A DNA stretch of 34,638 bases from an uncultured Acetatifactor sp. GTDB lineage: Bacteria > Bacillota > Clostridia > Lachnospirales > Lachnospiraceae. The stretch lies in assembly GCA_910577235.1 (NCBI GenBank), contig CAJTMX010000040.1, positions 1-34,638 of the forward strand, given 5' to 3'. Both the position numbers and the translations under genes were made by a program. Within the stretch, counting starts at the first letter, position 1. Each line of letters opens with the position of its first letter. This document shows, piece after piece, positions 8,646-17,017 of this stretch. The notes below the pieces were generated by a model. That model ran no database searches. It saw nothing but the letters and a program-made list of their open reading frames with translations, and was not told the origin of the DNA.

Positions 8646-8681
8646 AAGAGGCATCTGCAGCTGTTTGCGCGGATACCTCTT
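8646..8681 (-). terminator. Terminator of the ABC exporter operon
   Basis: AAGAGGCATC pairs with GATACCTCTT with one mismatch. On the minus strand the stem is followed by a U-rich tail (TTATTATATT). It lies 28 bases after the stop of the small membrane protein gene and separates that operon from the dgkA promoter. Confidence 0.7.
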
Positions 8682-8708
8682 TTATTTTTCCCTTTACGGG
8701 AAGTGCTC

Positions 8709-8906
8709 CTATTTTTTGTTTTTAGCTCTTATTACAGTAGAAAATGCAAAAGCAGAAAGTGAAACTAAATCTATCGCCCCTAATACTCTTACCGCAATAT
8801 CAGGCAGCTCTATCCGGGCAATATTAGCTCCCACCAGCATAACCGTTGTAATACTTATTGCAATCAAACTTATTGCCCATATTATATTAGTTTTCTTGGA
8901 ATCCAT
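8709..8906 (-). CDS. Small two-helix membrane protein
   Basis: A 65-residue protein with two predicted membrane helices (about residues 7-26 and 34-58) and a basic C-terminus ending KNKK. Not recognised as a named family. A GCGGGGG ribosome site lies just before the ATG. It starts 23 bases after the second permease stop and the operon terminator follows it, so it is probably co-transcribed with the exporter and may be an accessory or stability factor. The function is unknown. Confidence 0.6.
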   Translation of the reverse strand: MDSKKTNIIWAISLIAISITTVMLVGANIARIELPDIAVRVLGAIDLVSLSAFAFSTVIRAKNKK

Positions 8907-8929
8907 CTTTTACCCCCGCAATTCCCGAT

Positions 8930-10279
8930 TTAAAAGCTTTTAGCTTTTCCGCCGCGCAGACGCTCCTTCAGGCTCTTGCCGCGGTAGAACAACTGCCCTC
9001 TGTAGACCCTGCCGGTGCACACCACCAATATCGCGGTAAACACGATCAGAATCGCCACATAGAGCAATCCCTGCGCTGCGGATATATTGCCCACCAGAAT
9101 ATCGCCCGGCAGCAGGAAAGCACTGGTGACCGGCACGATCCGCAGCACCGTGTTGATCCAATCGCTTTCACACAGCGGCGGCAGCAGATACGCGCCAAAA
9201 AATCCCGCTATCACGACCATCTGATAACAAGCCATGATCTGTCCCAGCTCCTCCGCCTTGTTGGCAAAAGAGGCAATCAGTCCGGCCAGCATACAGTAGA
9301 ACAAAAACGCCAGGCATATGGTAAACGCCGCCAACACCATGGCGCCGGGAGCAAAGGCGCTGCCCTCTGTCTGCCCGTGCAGCAGCGCAAATATCTCCAA
9401 CAGCACATTGTGGTATTCAGGATAGATCACTGCGCCCGCGATTCCATGTCCCAGGAAAAATCCGCCCACCAGACTGCCGATCCACAGCAGGATCTGGACA
9501 ATGGCTGTGACCGTAATCGCCAGAACTTTGCCGAATATCAGACCATAAGGCCTGGTAAGGGTCAGAATCATCTCCATCAGCTTGGACGACTTCTCCACGC
9601 TGACCGCATTTCCCACACTCATCCCGTACAGCAATGTCAGCAGATATATTAAAAACATGATGATCATGGGGACGACCATGGACACCACACGCTCTCCCAC
9701 GCTGCGCTCCTTCTCTCCCGCGTCCAGCTGGCTGGTCTGTATGCCGCTCATGGCGATCACCAGCTTATCCATAGCGATACCGGAAGATAATAGTGTGCTC
9801 TGCTGCATCGTACCCACAAAAGCCTGACAAAGATCCTCTGCCTCTCCCTTTTTGATCTCGCTGCCGTAGGGCAGGATAGCCGTCACCAGATACCCCTGCT
9901 GCGCCGCAGGACCATGGCGTTCAATCTCCAGGATCACCGCGCGGGGCTCCTGCTCTCCCAGCGTCAGGGCCAGCTCTTCCACCGGCTGCGAGGCCGTCAC
10001 AAAGGTAACCTCCGGAAAGGTATCACGGTACTGCTCCATAAATCCGTCCAGGTACAATACCTCCAGTTCACTGCGGTCCGCCACATAAACCTGCTGAATC
10101 GGAGAGCGCTTATCGTCTTCCTCCTTCTGGACAAACGCCATGATCGTACTGATCGCCAGACCGATCACCAGCATTCCCAGGGCCACCCCCAACGTAGTAT
10201 TGCGGTATTTTTTTCCCGCAGCCTGTTTCAGTGTAAAAGAGAATACATCCCGCCATCCGCTGAACAGTCCTTTATTCAT
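8930..10279 (-). CDS. ABC-2 type transporter permease (NatB-like)
   Basis: A 449-residue ABC-2 permease. One N-terminal membrane helix (about 28-50) is followed by a large extracytoplasmic region (about 55-200) and five to six C-terminal helices, the standard NatB/YhaP plan. The cytoplasmic-loop sequence MSVGNAVSVEKSSKLMEMILTL near 222-243 is the usual ABC-2 pattern (EK.s..mEmil). It overlaps the paralogous permease upstream by 8 bases and has a strong GAGGAGG site. It probably forms a heterodimer with that protein, driven by the ATPase at 11653. The substrate (Na+, peptide or drug) is not visible. Confidence 0.88.
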   Translation of the reverse strand: MNKGLFSGWRDVFSFTLKQAAGKKYRNTTLGVALGMLVIGLAISTIMAFVQKEEDDKRSPIQQVYVADRSELEVLYLDGFMEQYRDTFPEVTFVTASQPVEELALTLGEQEPRAVILEIERHGPAAQQGYLVTAILPYGSEIKKGEAEDLCQAFVGTMQQSTLLSSGIAMDKLVIAMSGIQTSQLDAGEKERSVGERVVSMVVPMIIMFLIYLLTLLYGMSVGNAVSVEKSSKLMEMILTLTRPYGLIFGKVLAITVTAIVQILLWIGSLVGGFFLGHGIAGAVIYPEYHNVLLEIFALLHGQTEGSAFAPGAMVLAAFTICLAFLFYCMLAGLIASFANKAEELGQIMACYQMVVIAGFFGAYLLPPLCESDWINTVLRIVPVTSAFLLPGDILVGNISAAQGLLYVAILIVFTAILVVCTGRVYRGQLFYRGKSLKERLRGGKAKSF

Positions 10280-11666
10280 GATGTTTCTCCTCCTCTCCCG
10301 AACGTTTTACGGCGTTAGCCGCCAGTCTGCGGTTCTTGGCTATCTGTAAGATATCCTTCAGTTTCAGCACATTGCCGTTATAAAAGATCATGGACTCATA
10401 AACCTTGGCCGTGAAGGAAAACAGCCCTGCCGTGCTCAGGATCACCACCGCCAGACTGATCAGGGCTACCGACATGCTCAATTTGCCCAACAGCAGATTG
10501 GCCGGCATTACAAATGGCGCGGACAACGGTATAATACAGCAAATGTCTACCACGGTTTGGCTTACCTTTCCCAGCATCTGCATGATACACAGAAAGATTC
10601 CTATATAGGAGCCAATCACCAGAAACATCTGGTAAAGTTTCAACCCCTCCGCCATCTCTTCCATCTTGCTGACGGAAGCGCCTGCCAGCCCCGCCACGAT
10701 ACTGTAAAAGAACACGCCCGCCAGGATCATCACCACCGCCAGCAGAACTGTACCCACATTGACACCGGTAAACAGCGCCTCCAATGCCGGTGCCTGCTCT
10801 GCCCCGGCACCGCCGCTGCCAAACAGCACACCGCTGATTCCGCATGAAATAAGATAGCAGATACCATAGGTCGCGAACTGAATCATAACCGTAGACAGCG
10901 CCGCCAGGATCTTACCCAGGATCAGCGCCATAGGACGCACGTTGATCATCAGATATTCCACAACCCTGGTGCTCTTCTCTGTGACAATGGAAAAGGCGAT
11001 CTGTCCTCCGCCCATATTGACGATCAGCATAACGACTACGATTCCCCCCAGCAGCACATAGTACTCTGTCATGGAGATACCCTCTCCCTCCTCCTCCGGG
11101 GCTATCTCTCCCTCCGGAGTGGTATGTTCTATACGGGTCTCCACCGGCTGATTGATAAATTCCATCTGCTCCGGGCTGACATCCACCGCGCTTATGCGGG
11201 CATCCTGAAAAAAGTCCGTAAAATCCTGGGTAAGCTTATCACAGTCCTTATCCTTCAGATCCGCTGTGGCCGCTTTGACAAAAGTCAGGTTAAAATACCC
11301 CGCCTCCTCGTAGGCAATATGAACGATCAGCTCCGTGCTGTCCTCACTTTCCTCCAGAGCCTTTACATGTTCCTCAAATCCTTCACCGGGAACCCGGACC
11401 ACCTGCATGGTTGCGTAACGCTCCCCCTCCAGGGCATGGGTATAATCAATATTCAGACCGGTCTCGTCATAGATTGTAAGAAGACTCACCTCCGTGTCCT
11501 TCTCCTGTTCTTCACCCCGCTGTCCCAGCCAGGTGCTCACCGGTACAAACACCAGGATCAACACGCACATCACGATCAAAAGTCCTCTAAAAGACTTCTG
11601 TTTCAACTCCTGTCTCAGCGAGAAAGAAAACACTTCTTTCCATCCCGCGTAATCACTTCTCTTCAT
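10272..11666 (-). CDS. ABC-2 type transporter permease (NatB-like), partner
   Basis: A 464-residue ABC-2 permease. The N-terminus is KRSDYAGWKEVFSFSLRQELKQKSF, then a membrane helix, an acidic extracytoplasmic domain rich in Glu (about residues 60-200), and six C-terminal helices. The loop VTEKSTRVVEYLMINVRPMALILGKIL is the ABC-2 signature. The start at 11666 has GGAGG 7 bases upstream and overlaps the ATPase stop by 14 bases; a longer frame would run far into the ATPase gene. It is a diverged paralogue of the next permease (GWKEVFSF here, GWRDVFSF there), so the pair arose by duplication and likely works as a heterodimer. Confidence 0.88.
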   Translation of the reverse strand: MKRSDYAGWKEVFSFSLRQELKQKSFRGLLIVMCVLILVFVPVSTWLGQRGEEQEKDTEVSLLTIYDETGLNIDYTHALEGERYATMQVVRVPGEGFEEHVKALEESEDSTELIVHIAYEEAGYFNLTFVKAATADLKDKDCDKLTQDFTDFFQDARISAVDVSPEQMEFINQPVETRIEHTTPEGEIAPEEEGEGISMTEYYVLLGGIVVVMLIVNMGGGQIAFSIVTEKSTRVVEYLMINVRPMALILGKILAALSTVMIQFATYGICYLISCGISGVLFGSGGAGAEQAPALEALFTGVNVGTVLLAVVMILAGVFFYSIVAGLAGASVSKMEEMAEGLKLYQMFLVIGSYIGIFLCIMQMLGKVSQTVVDICCIIPLSAPFVMPANLLLGKLSMSVALISLAVVILSTAGLFSFTAKVYESMIFYNGNVLKLKDILQIAKNRRLAANAVKRSGEEEKHHE

Positions 11667-12651
11667 GGCTGCCTCCGTTCTCCGCATTTTGCAGGGCAGC
11701 GGCATCGGATGGCTCTTCCTCCTGGGCGCCTCCCACTTTCTCCACAAATATCTCATGAAGCGAAGGTTCCCGCAGTTCAAACTTTACAACCTGGCGTTGC
11801 TCTTTTAACAGATCCTGCAAAAAGGCAAGGGCCTGGGCCTCGCCGGTCACTCTCAGTTGTTTGTCATCAGGCGTGTCATTGATCACCGGCAGTTCGTGCC
11901 GGGCAATGATATCCTCAAAAGGCCTGTCACATTTGACAAACATATTGACACGCCCATAGCTGCGCTTAATCTGGTTCAGATTCCCTTGCAGTACGGTTTT
12001 ACCGCGGTTCAGGATCGTTATGTCCTCGCAGAATTCCTCTATGGTCGCCATCTGGTGAGAAGACATGATCAGATATTTTCCCTTCTCCATCTCCTCCCTG
12101 ATGATCCCTTTGAACAGGTCCGTATTCACAGGGTCCAATCCGCTGAGAGGCTCATCCAGGATCAGCAGTTCCGGCTCCGAAAGCAGCGCCGCCATCAGCT
12201 GGATCTTCTGCTGATTGCCCTTGGAAAGCTGATCGGCGGTCTTGGGTTTCTCCGGTTTTTTACCTTTTGTCTTTGGCGGATAAAGATACTCCTCCACTTC
12301 CAGGCGCTTGGCCCAGTAGGCTATCCTCTTTTTGGCTGTCTCTCTGGACACCCCTTTCAGTTTCGCGAAATACAAAAGCTGATCCATCAGCTCGTATTTG
12401 GGATACAGACCTCTCTCCTCCGCCAGGTAGCCCACATTCATATGCATGGCGTCCAGCGGCTTACCCTGCCACAGCACCTGCCCGCCGTCACAGGCCAGCA
12501 TCCCCAGGATCATACGGATAGATGTGGTCTTTCCTGCTCCGTTTGTCCCTAAAAGAGCATAAACTCCGGGAGTTTCCAGCGAAAACGAGAGAGCGTCTAC
12601 CACTGTTTTTTCTCCGTATTTTTTGGTCAGTTCCTTTACCTCTAATGACAT
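11653..12651 (-). CDS. ABC transporter ATP-binding protein (NatA-like)
   Basis: A 332-residue ATPase that powers the two ABC-2 permeases. Walker A is GTNGAGKTTS (35-44), the signature LSKGNQQ lies near 155, and Walker B with the catalytic Glu is LLILDEPLSGLD near 175-186; the switch His follows in SSHQM. After the nucleotide-binding domain comes a C-terminal extension of about 90 residues, typical of NatA/YhaQ exporters. The start at 12651 is chosen from an AGAGGT site 5 bases upstream. First gene of its operon, 60-70 bases behind the promoter at 12715-12743. Confidence 0.92.
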   Translation of the reverse strand: MSLEVKELTKKYGEKTVVDALSFSLETPGVYALLGTNGAGKTTSIRMILGMLACDGGQVLWQGKPLDAMHMNVGYLAEERGLYPKYELMDQLLYFAKLKGVSRETAKKRIAYWAKRLEVEEYLYPPKTKGKKPEKPKTADQLSKGNQQKIQLMAALLSEPELLILDEPLSGLDPVNTDLFKGIIREEMEKGKYLIMSSHQMATIEEFCEDITILNRGKTVLQGNLNQIKRSYGRVNMFVKCDRPFEDIIARHELPVINDTPDDKQLRVTGEAQALAFLQDLLKEQRQVVKFELREPSLHEIFVEKVGGAQEEEPSDAAALQNAENGGSHEEK

Positions 12652-12714
12652 ATTTACCTCTTTCCTGCATATCACGATCTTGCGGTATGCATCTTGATCG
12701 TTTATCCAAACCTT

Positions 12715-12743
12715 ATTATAGATGCGCGTTCCCGTCTTGTAAA
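12715..12743 (-). promoter_or_regulatory. Promoter of the ABC exporter operon
   Basis: Minus strand: TTTACA (12738-12743), 17-base spacer, TATAAT (12715-12720). Strong sigma-A match. The transcript would start about 55 bases before the ATPase ATG. Confidence 0.78.
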
Positions 12744-12806
12744 CCTATAATGCCGCACTAACTACAGTATTTTCGTGCACTTTTTCCGCAACTCCTGATT
12801 GCCACA

Positions 12807-13349
12807 TCATTCCAGGCTGCGCCTCATCCTGTAGAATTTCACACCTACATGAATAATCAATCGAAAATACAAAAAAAACAGCACGCAAAATAATACAAAA
12901 AACGCGTCCAGGGGGACCTCCCCCGATATGCTACTGTGTATCTGCGGCAAAAGGCATCCGAAAAAAATAACAAATATGGGCATCATCCGACATTTCCATA
13001 TTCGTCCCAGCAGTTCGGCGCGGGAAGTGTTGTCGCTGAAGATCTCTTCCTCTCCCTCCATCTCCGTCACCGGTTTACGGAAATAGTGAAAGCTCAAGCA
13101 ACTGTCCACATACTCCCAGCCGCAGTCGCGGAATATCTGCCGATATGACGAACCGTCTCCGTCCCGCCTGTTGCGAAAATCCAGTTGATACACTACGTCC
13201 TCGGGTTCACATCTCTCGAATTGAAATATGCAGGGAGGGCTCATGCTAAAAAGTTTCCAGCCCATACGGTGCATCTCCCGCAGCCATTGCTCCTCCTCCT
13301 TAAAATCAGCTATTGTGAACATTCTTATTTTTGTCAATGTATTACTCAT
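12807..13349 (-). CDS. DUF2812 membrane protein
   Basis: A 180-residue protein. The N-terminal half matches DUF2812 (FTIADFKEEEQWLREMHRMGWKL and a YQLDF strand), and two hydrophobic helices near the C-terminus (about 118-135 and 145-168) anchor it in the membrane. DUF2812 genes are very commonly paired with a PadR regulator, as here: padR ends 46 bases upstream. The molecular role of the family is unknown; it may sense or adjust the membrane state. Its last residues (RMRRSLE) are basic. Confidence 0.85.
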   Translation of the reverse strand: MSNTLTKIRMFTIADFKEEEQWLREMHRMGWKLFSMSPPCIFQFERCEPEDVVYQLDFRNRRDGDGSSYRQIFRDCGWEYVDSCLSFHYFRKPVTEMEGEEEIFSDNTSRAELLGRIWKCRMMPIFVIFFGCLLPQIHSSISGEVPLDAFFVLFCVLFFLYFRLIIHVGVKFYRMRRSLE

Positions 13350-13395
13350 GTGTTTCCCGCACCTCCCGTCTACATTTCACACATGCGCTTAAGCG

Positions 13396-13758
13396 TTAAG
13401 GCTGTGCGCATCTTAATTCTATGCCCGCCGCAGGCTCCTCCTGCAGCCCGATGCCCTCCACTGTACGATACAGCCGCCGGATACGCCGGATCTCCAGCTC
13501 CAGCACCTGTCTGCCCAGCTCCGTGATCCGGTAAATCTTTCGTTTTTCCTCTTCCCGGACGAAGGCGATGATCCCGTCTCTCTCCATCTTAGACAGGCTC
13601 CCGTACATCGTGCCGGGGCTGATGCGTATTTCCCCGTCCGTCAGTTCCAACACACGCTGTACGATATTGTAGCCGTGCATAGGTTCCTGCAGACAATACA
13701 GGATATAAAATCCGGTTTCAGTCATTGGGACATATACTTTTTTGATATGTTCTTCCAC
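13396..13758 (-). CDS. PadR-family transcriptional regulator
   Basis: A 120-residue winged-helix repressor of the PadR type. The domain starts near VPMTETGFYILYCLQEPMHGYNI, with recognition-helix sequence ISPGTMYGSLSKMERDGII and the wing EEKRKIYRITELGRQVL. The last 30 residues form the dimerisation helix. I place the start at the GTG at 13758, since GGAGG lies 7 bases before it; the in-frame ATG further up has no site. It likely represses itself and the DUF2812 gene through the palindrome at 13836-13850. The exporter next door is a possible extra target (inference). Confidence 0.88.
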   Translation of the reverse strand: MEEHIKKVYVPMTETGFYILYCLQEPMHGYNIVQRVLELTDGEIRISPGTMYGSLSKMERDGIIAFVREEEKRKIYRITELGRQVLELEIRRIRRLYRTVEGIGLQEEPAAGIELRCAQP

Positions 13759-13805
13759 GTTCACCCCTCCGCCCGCAATCATGCTTTATATCATACATCT
13801 CACCT

Positions 13806-13860
13806 CGATACATCGCACTTCGATATATTCAATAGTATCGCAGTGCGATATATTTGTCAA
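13806..13860 (-). promoter_or_regulatory. padR promoter with overlapping operator
   Basis: Minus strand: TTGACA (13855-13860), 17-base spacer, TACTAT (13832-13837). The spacer contains the near-perfect palindrome TATCGCAGTGCGATA (13836-13850, + strand), and a related copy, CATCGCACTTCGATA (13811-13825), lies just past the -10. Two dyads placed to block RNA polymerase are what one expects for PadR autorepression. Confidence 0.72.
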
Positions 13861-13872
13861 GGATTTTTACAT

Positions 13873-13904
13873 AAAAAGAACCTACGGTCATTTCCATAGG
13901 TTCT
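13873..13904 (-). terminator. Terminator of tatD
   Basis: AGAACCTA (13877-13884) pairs with TAGGTTCT (13897-13904); the stem extends inward past one mismatch. On the minus strand a TTTTTAT tail follows, 14 bases after the tatD stop. It also isolates the padR promoter. Confidence 0.78.
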
Positions 13905-13917
13905 CACACAGGGGGAC

Positions 13918-14688
13918 TTATACCTGCAATTTAGGATACAGGCGCAGCGCGTTCTCCGTAGTGATCCTCTCCACCTCTGCCTCTGTAAGTCCCTTGATCT
14001 GCGCAATCTGAGACACTACATATCTAAGGTTGCGGGAGTCGTTGCGCTTGCCCCGGTTGGGCACAGGGCTTAAGTAGGGGCAGTCCGTCTCCAACAGTAT
14101 CCGGTCCATGGGAAGATACTCCACCGTCTCCTTTAACTTTCTGCCGTTTTTAAAAGTCACCACGCCGCCCACTCCTATATAGAAACCCATATCCAAAAAG
14201 CAGCGGGCCAGTTCACGGCTGTAGGAATAGCAATGGATGACGCCGCCGCTCTTCTCCGCATGCTCCGTCTGCATCAATTCCACTGTGTCCTGAGCCGCGT
14301 CTCTGGAGTGGATCACCACCGGCAGCCCCACCTCCTGAGCCAGCCGCAGCTGCCGCACAAACCATTTTCTCTGCACTTCCCGTTCCGGCTCATCCCAATA
14401 ATAGTCCAGACCGATCTCGCCGATTGCAACGCATTTATCCAATCTGCTCTGCCGAGTCAGCCAGTCCATGTCCACCTCGGTCAGCTCCGCCGTATCGCAG
14501 GGATGAATACCCAGAGAACCATATACAAAGGAATATTTCTCCGTCAGCGCTATAGTCCGCTCACAGGACTCCAGGCTGGAGCCGCTGTTTATGACCCGGC
14601 ATACGCCGTGGGCCGCCAGATCGTTCAGAACTTCCTCCCGGTCTTCGTCAAATGCCTTGTCGTCATAGTGTCCGTGTGTGTCGATCAT
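13918..14688 (-). CDS. tatD: TatD-family metal-dependent hydrolase/DNase
   Basis: A 256-residue TIM-barrel hydrolase. Metal ligands typical of the family are visible: DTHGHYDD at residues 3-10, GEIGLDYYW near 93, VIHSRDA near 128, VIHCYSYS near 153, and LLETDCPYLSPVP near 203. Bacterial TatD proteins act as Mg-dependent 3'-5' DNases and are linked to DNA repair or general housekeeping. The start at 14688 has AGAGGA just upstream; a longer frame would begin within the promoter. It stands alone between its own extended -10 promoter and terminator. Confidence 0.9.
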   Translation of the reverse strand: MIDTHGHYDDKAFDEDREEVLNDLAAHGVCRVINSGSSLESCERTIALTEKYSFVYGSLGIHPCDTAELTEVDMDWLTRQSRLDKCVAIGEIGLDYYWDEPEREVQRKWFVRQLRLAQEVGLPVVIHSRDAAQDTVELMQTEHAEKSGGVIHCYSYSRELARCFLDMGFYIGVGGVVTFKNGRKLKETVEYLPMDRILLETDCPYLSPVPNRGKRNDSRNLRYVVSQIAQIKGLTEAEVERITTENALRLYPKLQV

Positions 14689-14732
14689 ATTTCCTCTTTC
14701 CCCCATAGCTGCACTAAGTAATGTCCCGAACA

Positions 14733-14741
14733 ATTATAGCA
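14733..14741 (-). promoter_or_regulatory. Extended -10 promoter of tatD
   Basis: Minus strand TGCTATAAT, a perfect extended -10, about 45 bases before the tatD ATG. No good -35 is seen. Confidence 0.55.
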
Positions 14742-14781
14742 CTTTTCACGGTGCACATATTCTTTCGGTAAGTACTCCACA

Positions 14782-14924
14782 TAGGTAATTGCGAAACTCC
14801 CTTTTGTGGAGCAGGGAGTGGGCAATATATACAAAATAAGGGCGACTTGCCACCGCATCGGAGCCCGTTTTTGTATATATTGACCAGTCCCGTCACTTGT
14901 TTCAAAGAGTTTCGCAATTGCCTA
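14782..14924. mobile_element. 143-bp MITE, copy 1
   Basis: Begins TAGGTAATTGCGAAACTC and ends GAGTTTCGCAATTGCCTA, giving terminal inverted repeats of about 18 bases. Inner arms also pair (AATATATACAAAA with TTTTTGTATATATT), so almost the whole element folds as one long imperfect hairpin. It is flanked by the 11-base direct repeat AGTACTCCACA (14771-14781 and 14925-14935), a target-site duplication. It has no coding capacity. It differs from copy 2 by 1 base and copy 3 by 3. It sits between the tatD promoter and the 3' end of the polyprenyl synthase gene. Confidence 0.9.
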
Positions 14925-14945
14925 AGTACTCCACATGATGAAAGG

Positions 14946-16283
14946 TTAAATCTTTCTCAGTTTTAGATACCAGATCAAACCGAATAATATCGTTTCTTTT
15001 TCTTCTGGTATAAATTTCATAGATTTCAAGCCCTTTATTGCCAATTCAAAATACCTATTCATTTCATGTTCCGCATACGCTAAAGCACCTGACTTGGAGA
15101 ACAGATCTCTAATTGCTTTTACATCCTCATAAGATAAATTTTCTTTTCCATAATATTGAAGAAGATTACTAAAATATTCTTTCTGATTCCGTATGTATGC
15201 ATATAATAAAGTTTGCTTAAACTCCGTTATATCAGAGCCAACGTTCTTCCCTATATTATCTTCATCTGCATAGATTCCAAGTATGTCATCTTTTATTTGA
15301 AATGCTATTCCCAGACTCTCTGCGAAATTCTCTATTTTTTTAATATCTTCATCTGCCCCACCAGCCAGAATCATACCCAGGCATAGCGGGCCTATCACCG
15401 TATACCACGCTGTTTTCAAACGATATATTTCCGTAATGGAATCTACTAGATCATCTTCATTTGAGCAGAAATTCTGCTCTTCAAACGGTAAGATCACATC
15501 AATAATTTCGCCTTGAATAGTGTTTATTATTACTTGATTAAAATATTTTAACAAAGTCCCAAGGTTGTCTGACCCGTTATATGTTTCTGCCACCTTTTGA
15601 TTTGCATAACACATCCCAAGGCCACCTGCGCAAATGGCCATTGAATTAGCCACATTATAAGCATTTCTTTTTATCTGTATACCCTTAGTTTCCCAGTCGT
15701 TCATATAATGAACCGGAATAGTTGGCTGATTTCTCCTCAAACTTGCACGGTCAATAACGTCGTCATTTATCAAAATCGCTGTCTGATAGATTTCAAACGC
15801 CAATGCCAATTCATCACTATACTCTATATCGCTTTTCAAAATACTATAGCCCAGATTTACCAACGCCCCACGAATAAATTTACCATGACAATTCATTCTT
15901 GTAAATTCCGAAATATTTTCGGAAATATGTTTCTCCGACTGATTACATATTTCTCGATTAAAATTTTGCATTTTTCCATATAAACGATCTCTTGAATTCT
16001 TGAAAAAAATCATAAAGGAAAACAACTGATAGCTTTGTAACATTACTTCCAGATTTTTATCTGTATTCACCTGAAACAAATAGTTCCCGCCATGCTCCAG
16101 CACTTTTTTGTCATTCTGTAAAATGAAATAGAAATCTTCAATAGTAGCGATTTGGTAGAGGAAATCCGATTTGTTTACTTTATCATTAGGCCCTTTACAA
16201 TTTGAATCAAAAAAAAATGTTATTTCTTGATAGTCCTCTAATGATCCATCAATTTCTCCAGCATAAAATTTTTTCGTATGCAT
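14946..16283 (-). CDS. Polyprenyl (probably geranylgeranyl-type) diphosphate synthase with N-terminal extension
   Basis: A 445-residue isoprenyl diphosphate synthase, which condenses isopentenyl diphosphate onto allylic diphosphates. The substrate motif GKFIRGALV is at 134-142, the first Asp-rich motif is LINDDVIDR (DDxxD at 174-178), and the second is FQIKDDILGIYADEDNIGKNVGSDI near 330. The second motif is DDxxG, a form I recall in some GGPP synthases. The first 100 residues have no counterpart in normal 300-340-residue enzymes and I do not recognise them. The gene is markedly AT-rich compared with its neighbours and stands alone, which suggests transfer. It could feed a terpenoid pathway or, speculatively, the UbiA-like enzyme at 5.0-5.9 kb. 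Confidence 0.85.
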   Translation of the reverse strand: MHTKKFYAGEIDGSLEDYQEITFFFDSNCKGPNDKVNKSDFLYQIATIEDFYFILQNDKKVLEHGGNYLFQVNTDKNLEVMLQSYQLFSFMIFFKNSRDRLYGKMQNFNREICNQSEKHISENISEFTRMNCHGKFIRGALVNLGYSILKSDIEYSDELALAFEIYQTAILINDDVIDRASLRRNQPTIPVHYMNDWETKGIQIKRNAYNVANSMAICAGGLGMCYANQKVAETYNGSDNLGTLLKYFNQVIINTIQGEIIDVILPFEEQNFCSNEDDLVDSITEIYRLKTAWYTVIGPLCLGMILAGGADEDIKKIENFAESLGIAFQIKDDILGIYADEDNIGKNVGSDITEFKQTLLYAYIRNQKEYFSNLLQYYGKENLSYEDVKAIRDLFSKSGALAYAEHEMNRYFELAIKGLKSMKFIPEEKETILFGLIWYLKLRKI

Positions 16284-16318
16284 ATAGGCACCTCTCTATT
16301 CCAAAATAAAAGCACCCA

Positions 16319-16516
16319 CTAATTATACCATAAAATTTCCCCTAAACCATATACCCGCGCCAGCAAAATCAGGATGCCGGAGAAAAGCCCTAAAATAATG
16401 CTGCCCACAATCGGCATGGGTACATAAGAGTTTCCCACTGCGGCTAAAGCATTTTTACCTATTGTAAGAATGCGGAAATAAGGGGCATTTACCTCATGCC
16501 GGGCTGCGGGTGGCCT
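16319..16516 (-). pseudogene. Possible membrane-protein remnant
   Basis: The reading frame that follows the stop of the lipoprotein pseudogene stays open for another 65 codons and ends at the TAG at 16319. Its second half encodes a hydrophobic stretch (SYVPMPIVGSIILGLFSGIL, then ILLARVYGLGEI) that looks like a real membrane segment. No start codon or ribosome site fits, so I read it as a decayed fragment; chance is possible. Confidence 0.3.
16322..16330 (-). promoter_or_regulatory. Extended -10 promoter of the polyprenyl synthase gene
   Basis: Minus strand TGGTATAAT, a perfect extended -10, about 39 bases before the synthase ATG. An AGAGAGG ribosome site follows. No convincing -35. Confidence 0.6.
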
Positions 16517-16993
16517 TCATTGCCTTTCCAGATACTTGGCTCCCATCGTTTCGCAATGTACATCATATTTTTCCAGAGAGAATACCCCGTTGTCGTCCTT
16601 GCAGAATATGAAAAAATTATTTTCCCTGTCCGCAAACAGTGCAAGCGGAATTCCCCCTTCACGCTCAATATAGATCCGGGGGGCAAAAGCGTCATATATC
16701 CCATTTCTATATACGACCCAAACATTGCGATGTATTAGGTCCTGGGCCGGCTCCGGGCCGCTGCGCTTACGAGCAGTACAGTATAGCCAATCCTCGCTGA
16801 AAGTATATTTCCAAAAATAATCCAATGCTGTTCACAGCCTCATATCATAAAACTCCGCCACCGGCACAACCCCCTCCTGGTTTTCGCCAATTGAAACGGA
16901 CTCCGGGTTATCCCGGAGTCCACAGGAGATTAGCGAAATGATCAATACGGATAAAATAATACAGAATAACCTGCATCTCTTCTGATGTCTCAT
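16517..16993 (-). pseudogene. Lipoprotein gene interrupted by an in-frame TGA
   Basis: A 158-codon frame with a good ribosome site (GGAG 8 bases before the ATG at 16993). It begins with a lipoprotein signal peptide: a basic start MRHQKRCR, a hydrophobic core, and the lipobox LISC at residues 21-24. A TGA at 16832-16834 (codon 54) breaks it. The same frame then continues without a gap for 104 codons (LDYFWKYTFSEDWLYC onward) to the stop at 16517. A single nonsense mutation is the simplest reading. Alternatives are a sequencing error, stop readthrough, or restart at the TTG three codons later. The protein family is not recognised. It is probably driven by the promoter at 17195-17223. Confidence 0.68.
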
Positions 16994-17017
16994 TCTAATA
17001 TCTCCAAACAGTCTTTA

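Noticed and set aside
2585..12668. A 17-base identity (CCTCTTTCCTGCATATC) at about 2587 and 12658, partly again near 29615
   Set aside because: Each case is a ribosome-site region reading GATATGCAGGAAAGAGG on the minus strand. Flanks do not match, so chance plus ribosome-site bias explains it.
14714..14917. 67-codon minus-strand frame between tatD and the polyprenyl synthase gene
   Set aside because: Most of it lies inside MITE copy 1 and has no ribosome site; the similar frames in the other copies confirm it is an element shadow.
16489..16738. Overlapping 78- and 80-codon frames on both strands over the lipoprotein pseudogene
   Set aside because: They lack signals and are out of frame with the lipoprotein reading that has a signal peptide and ribosome site.
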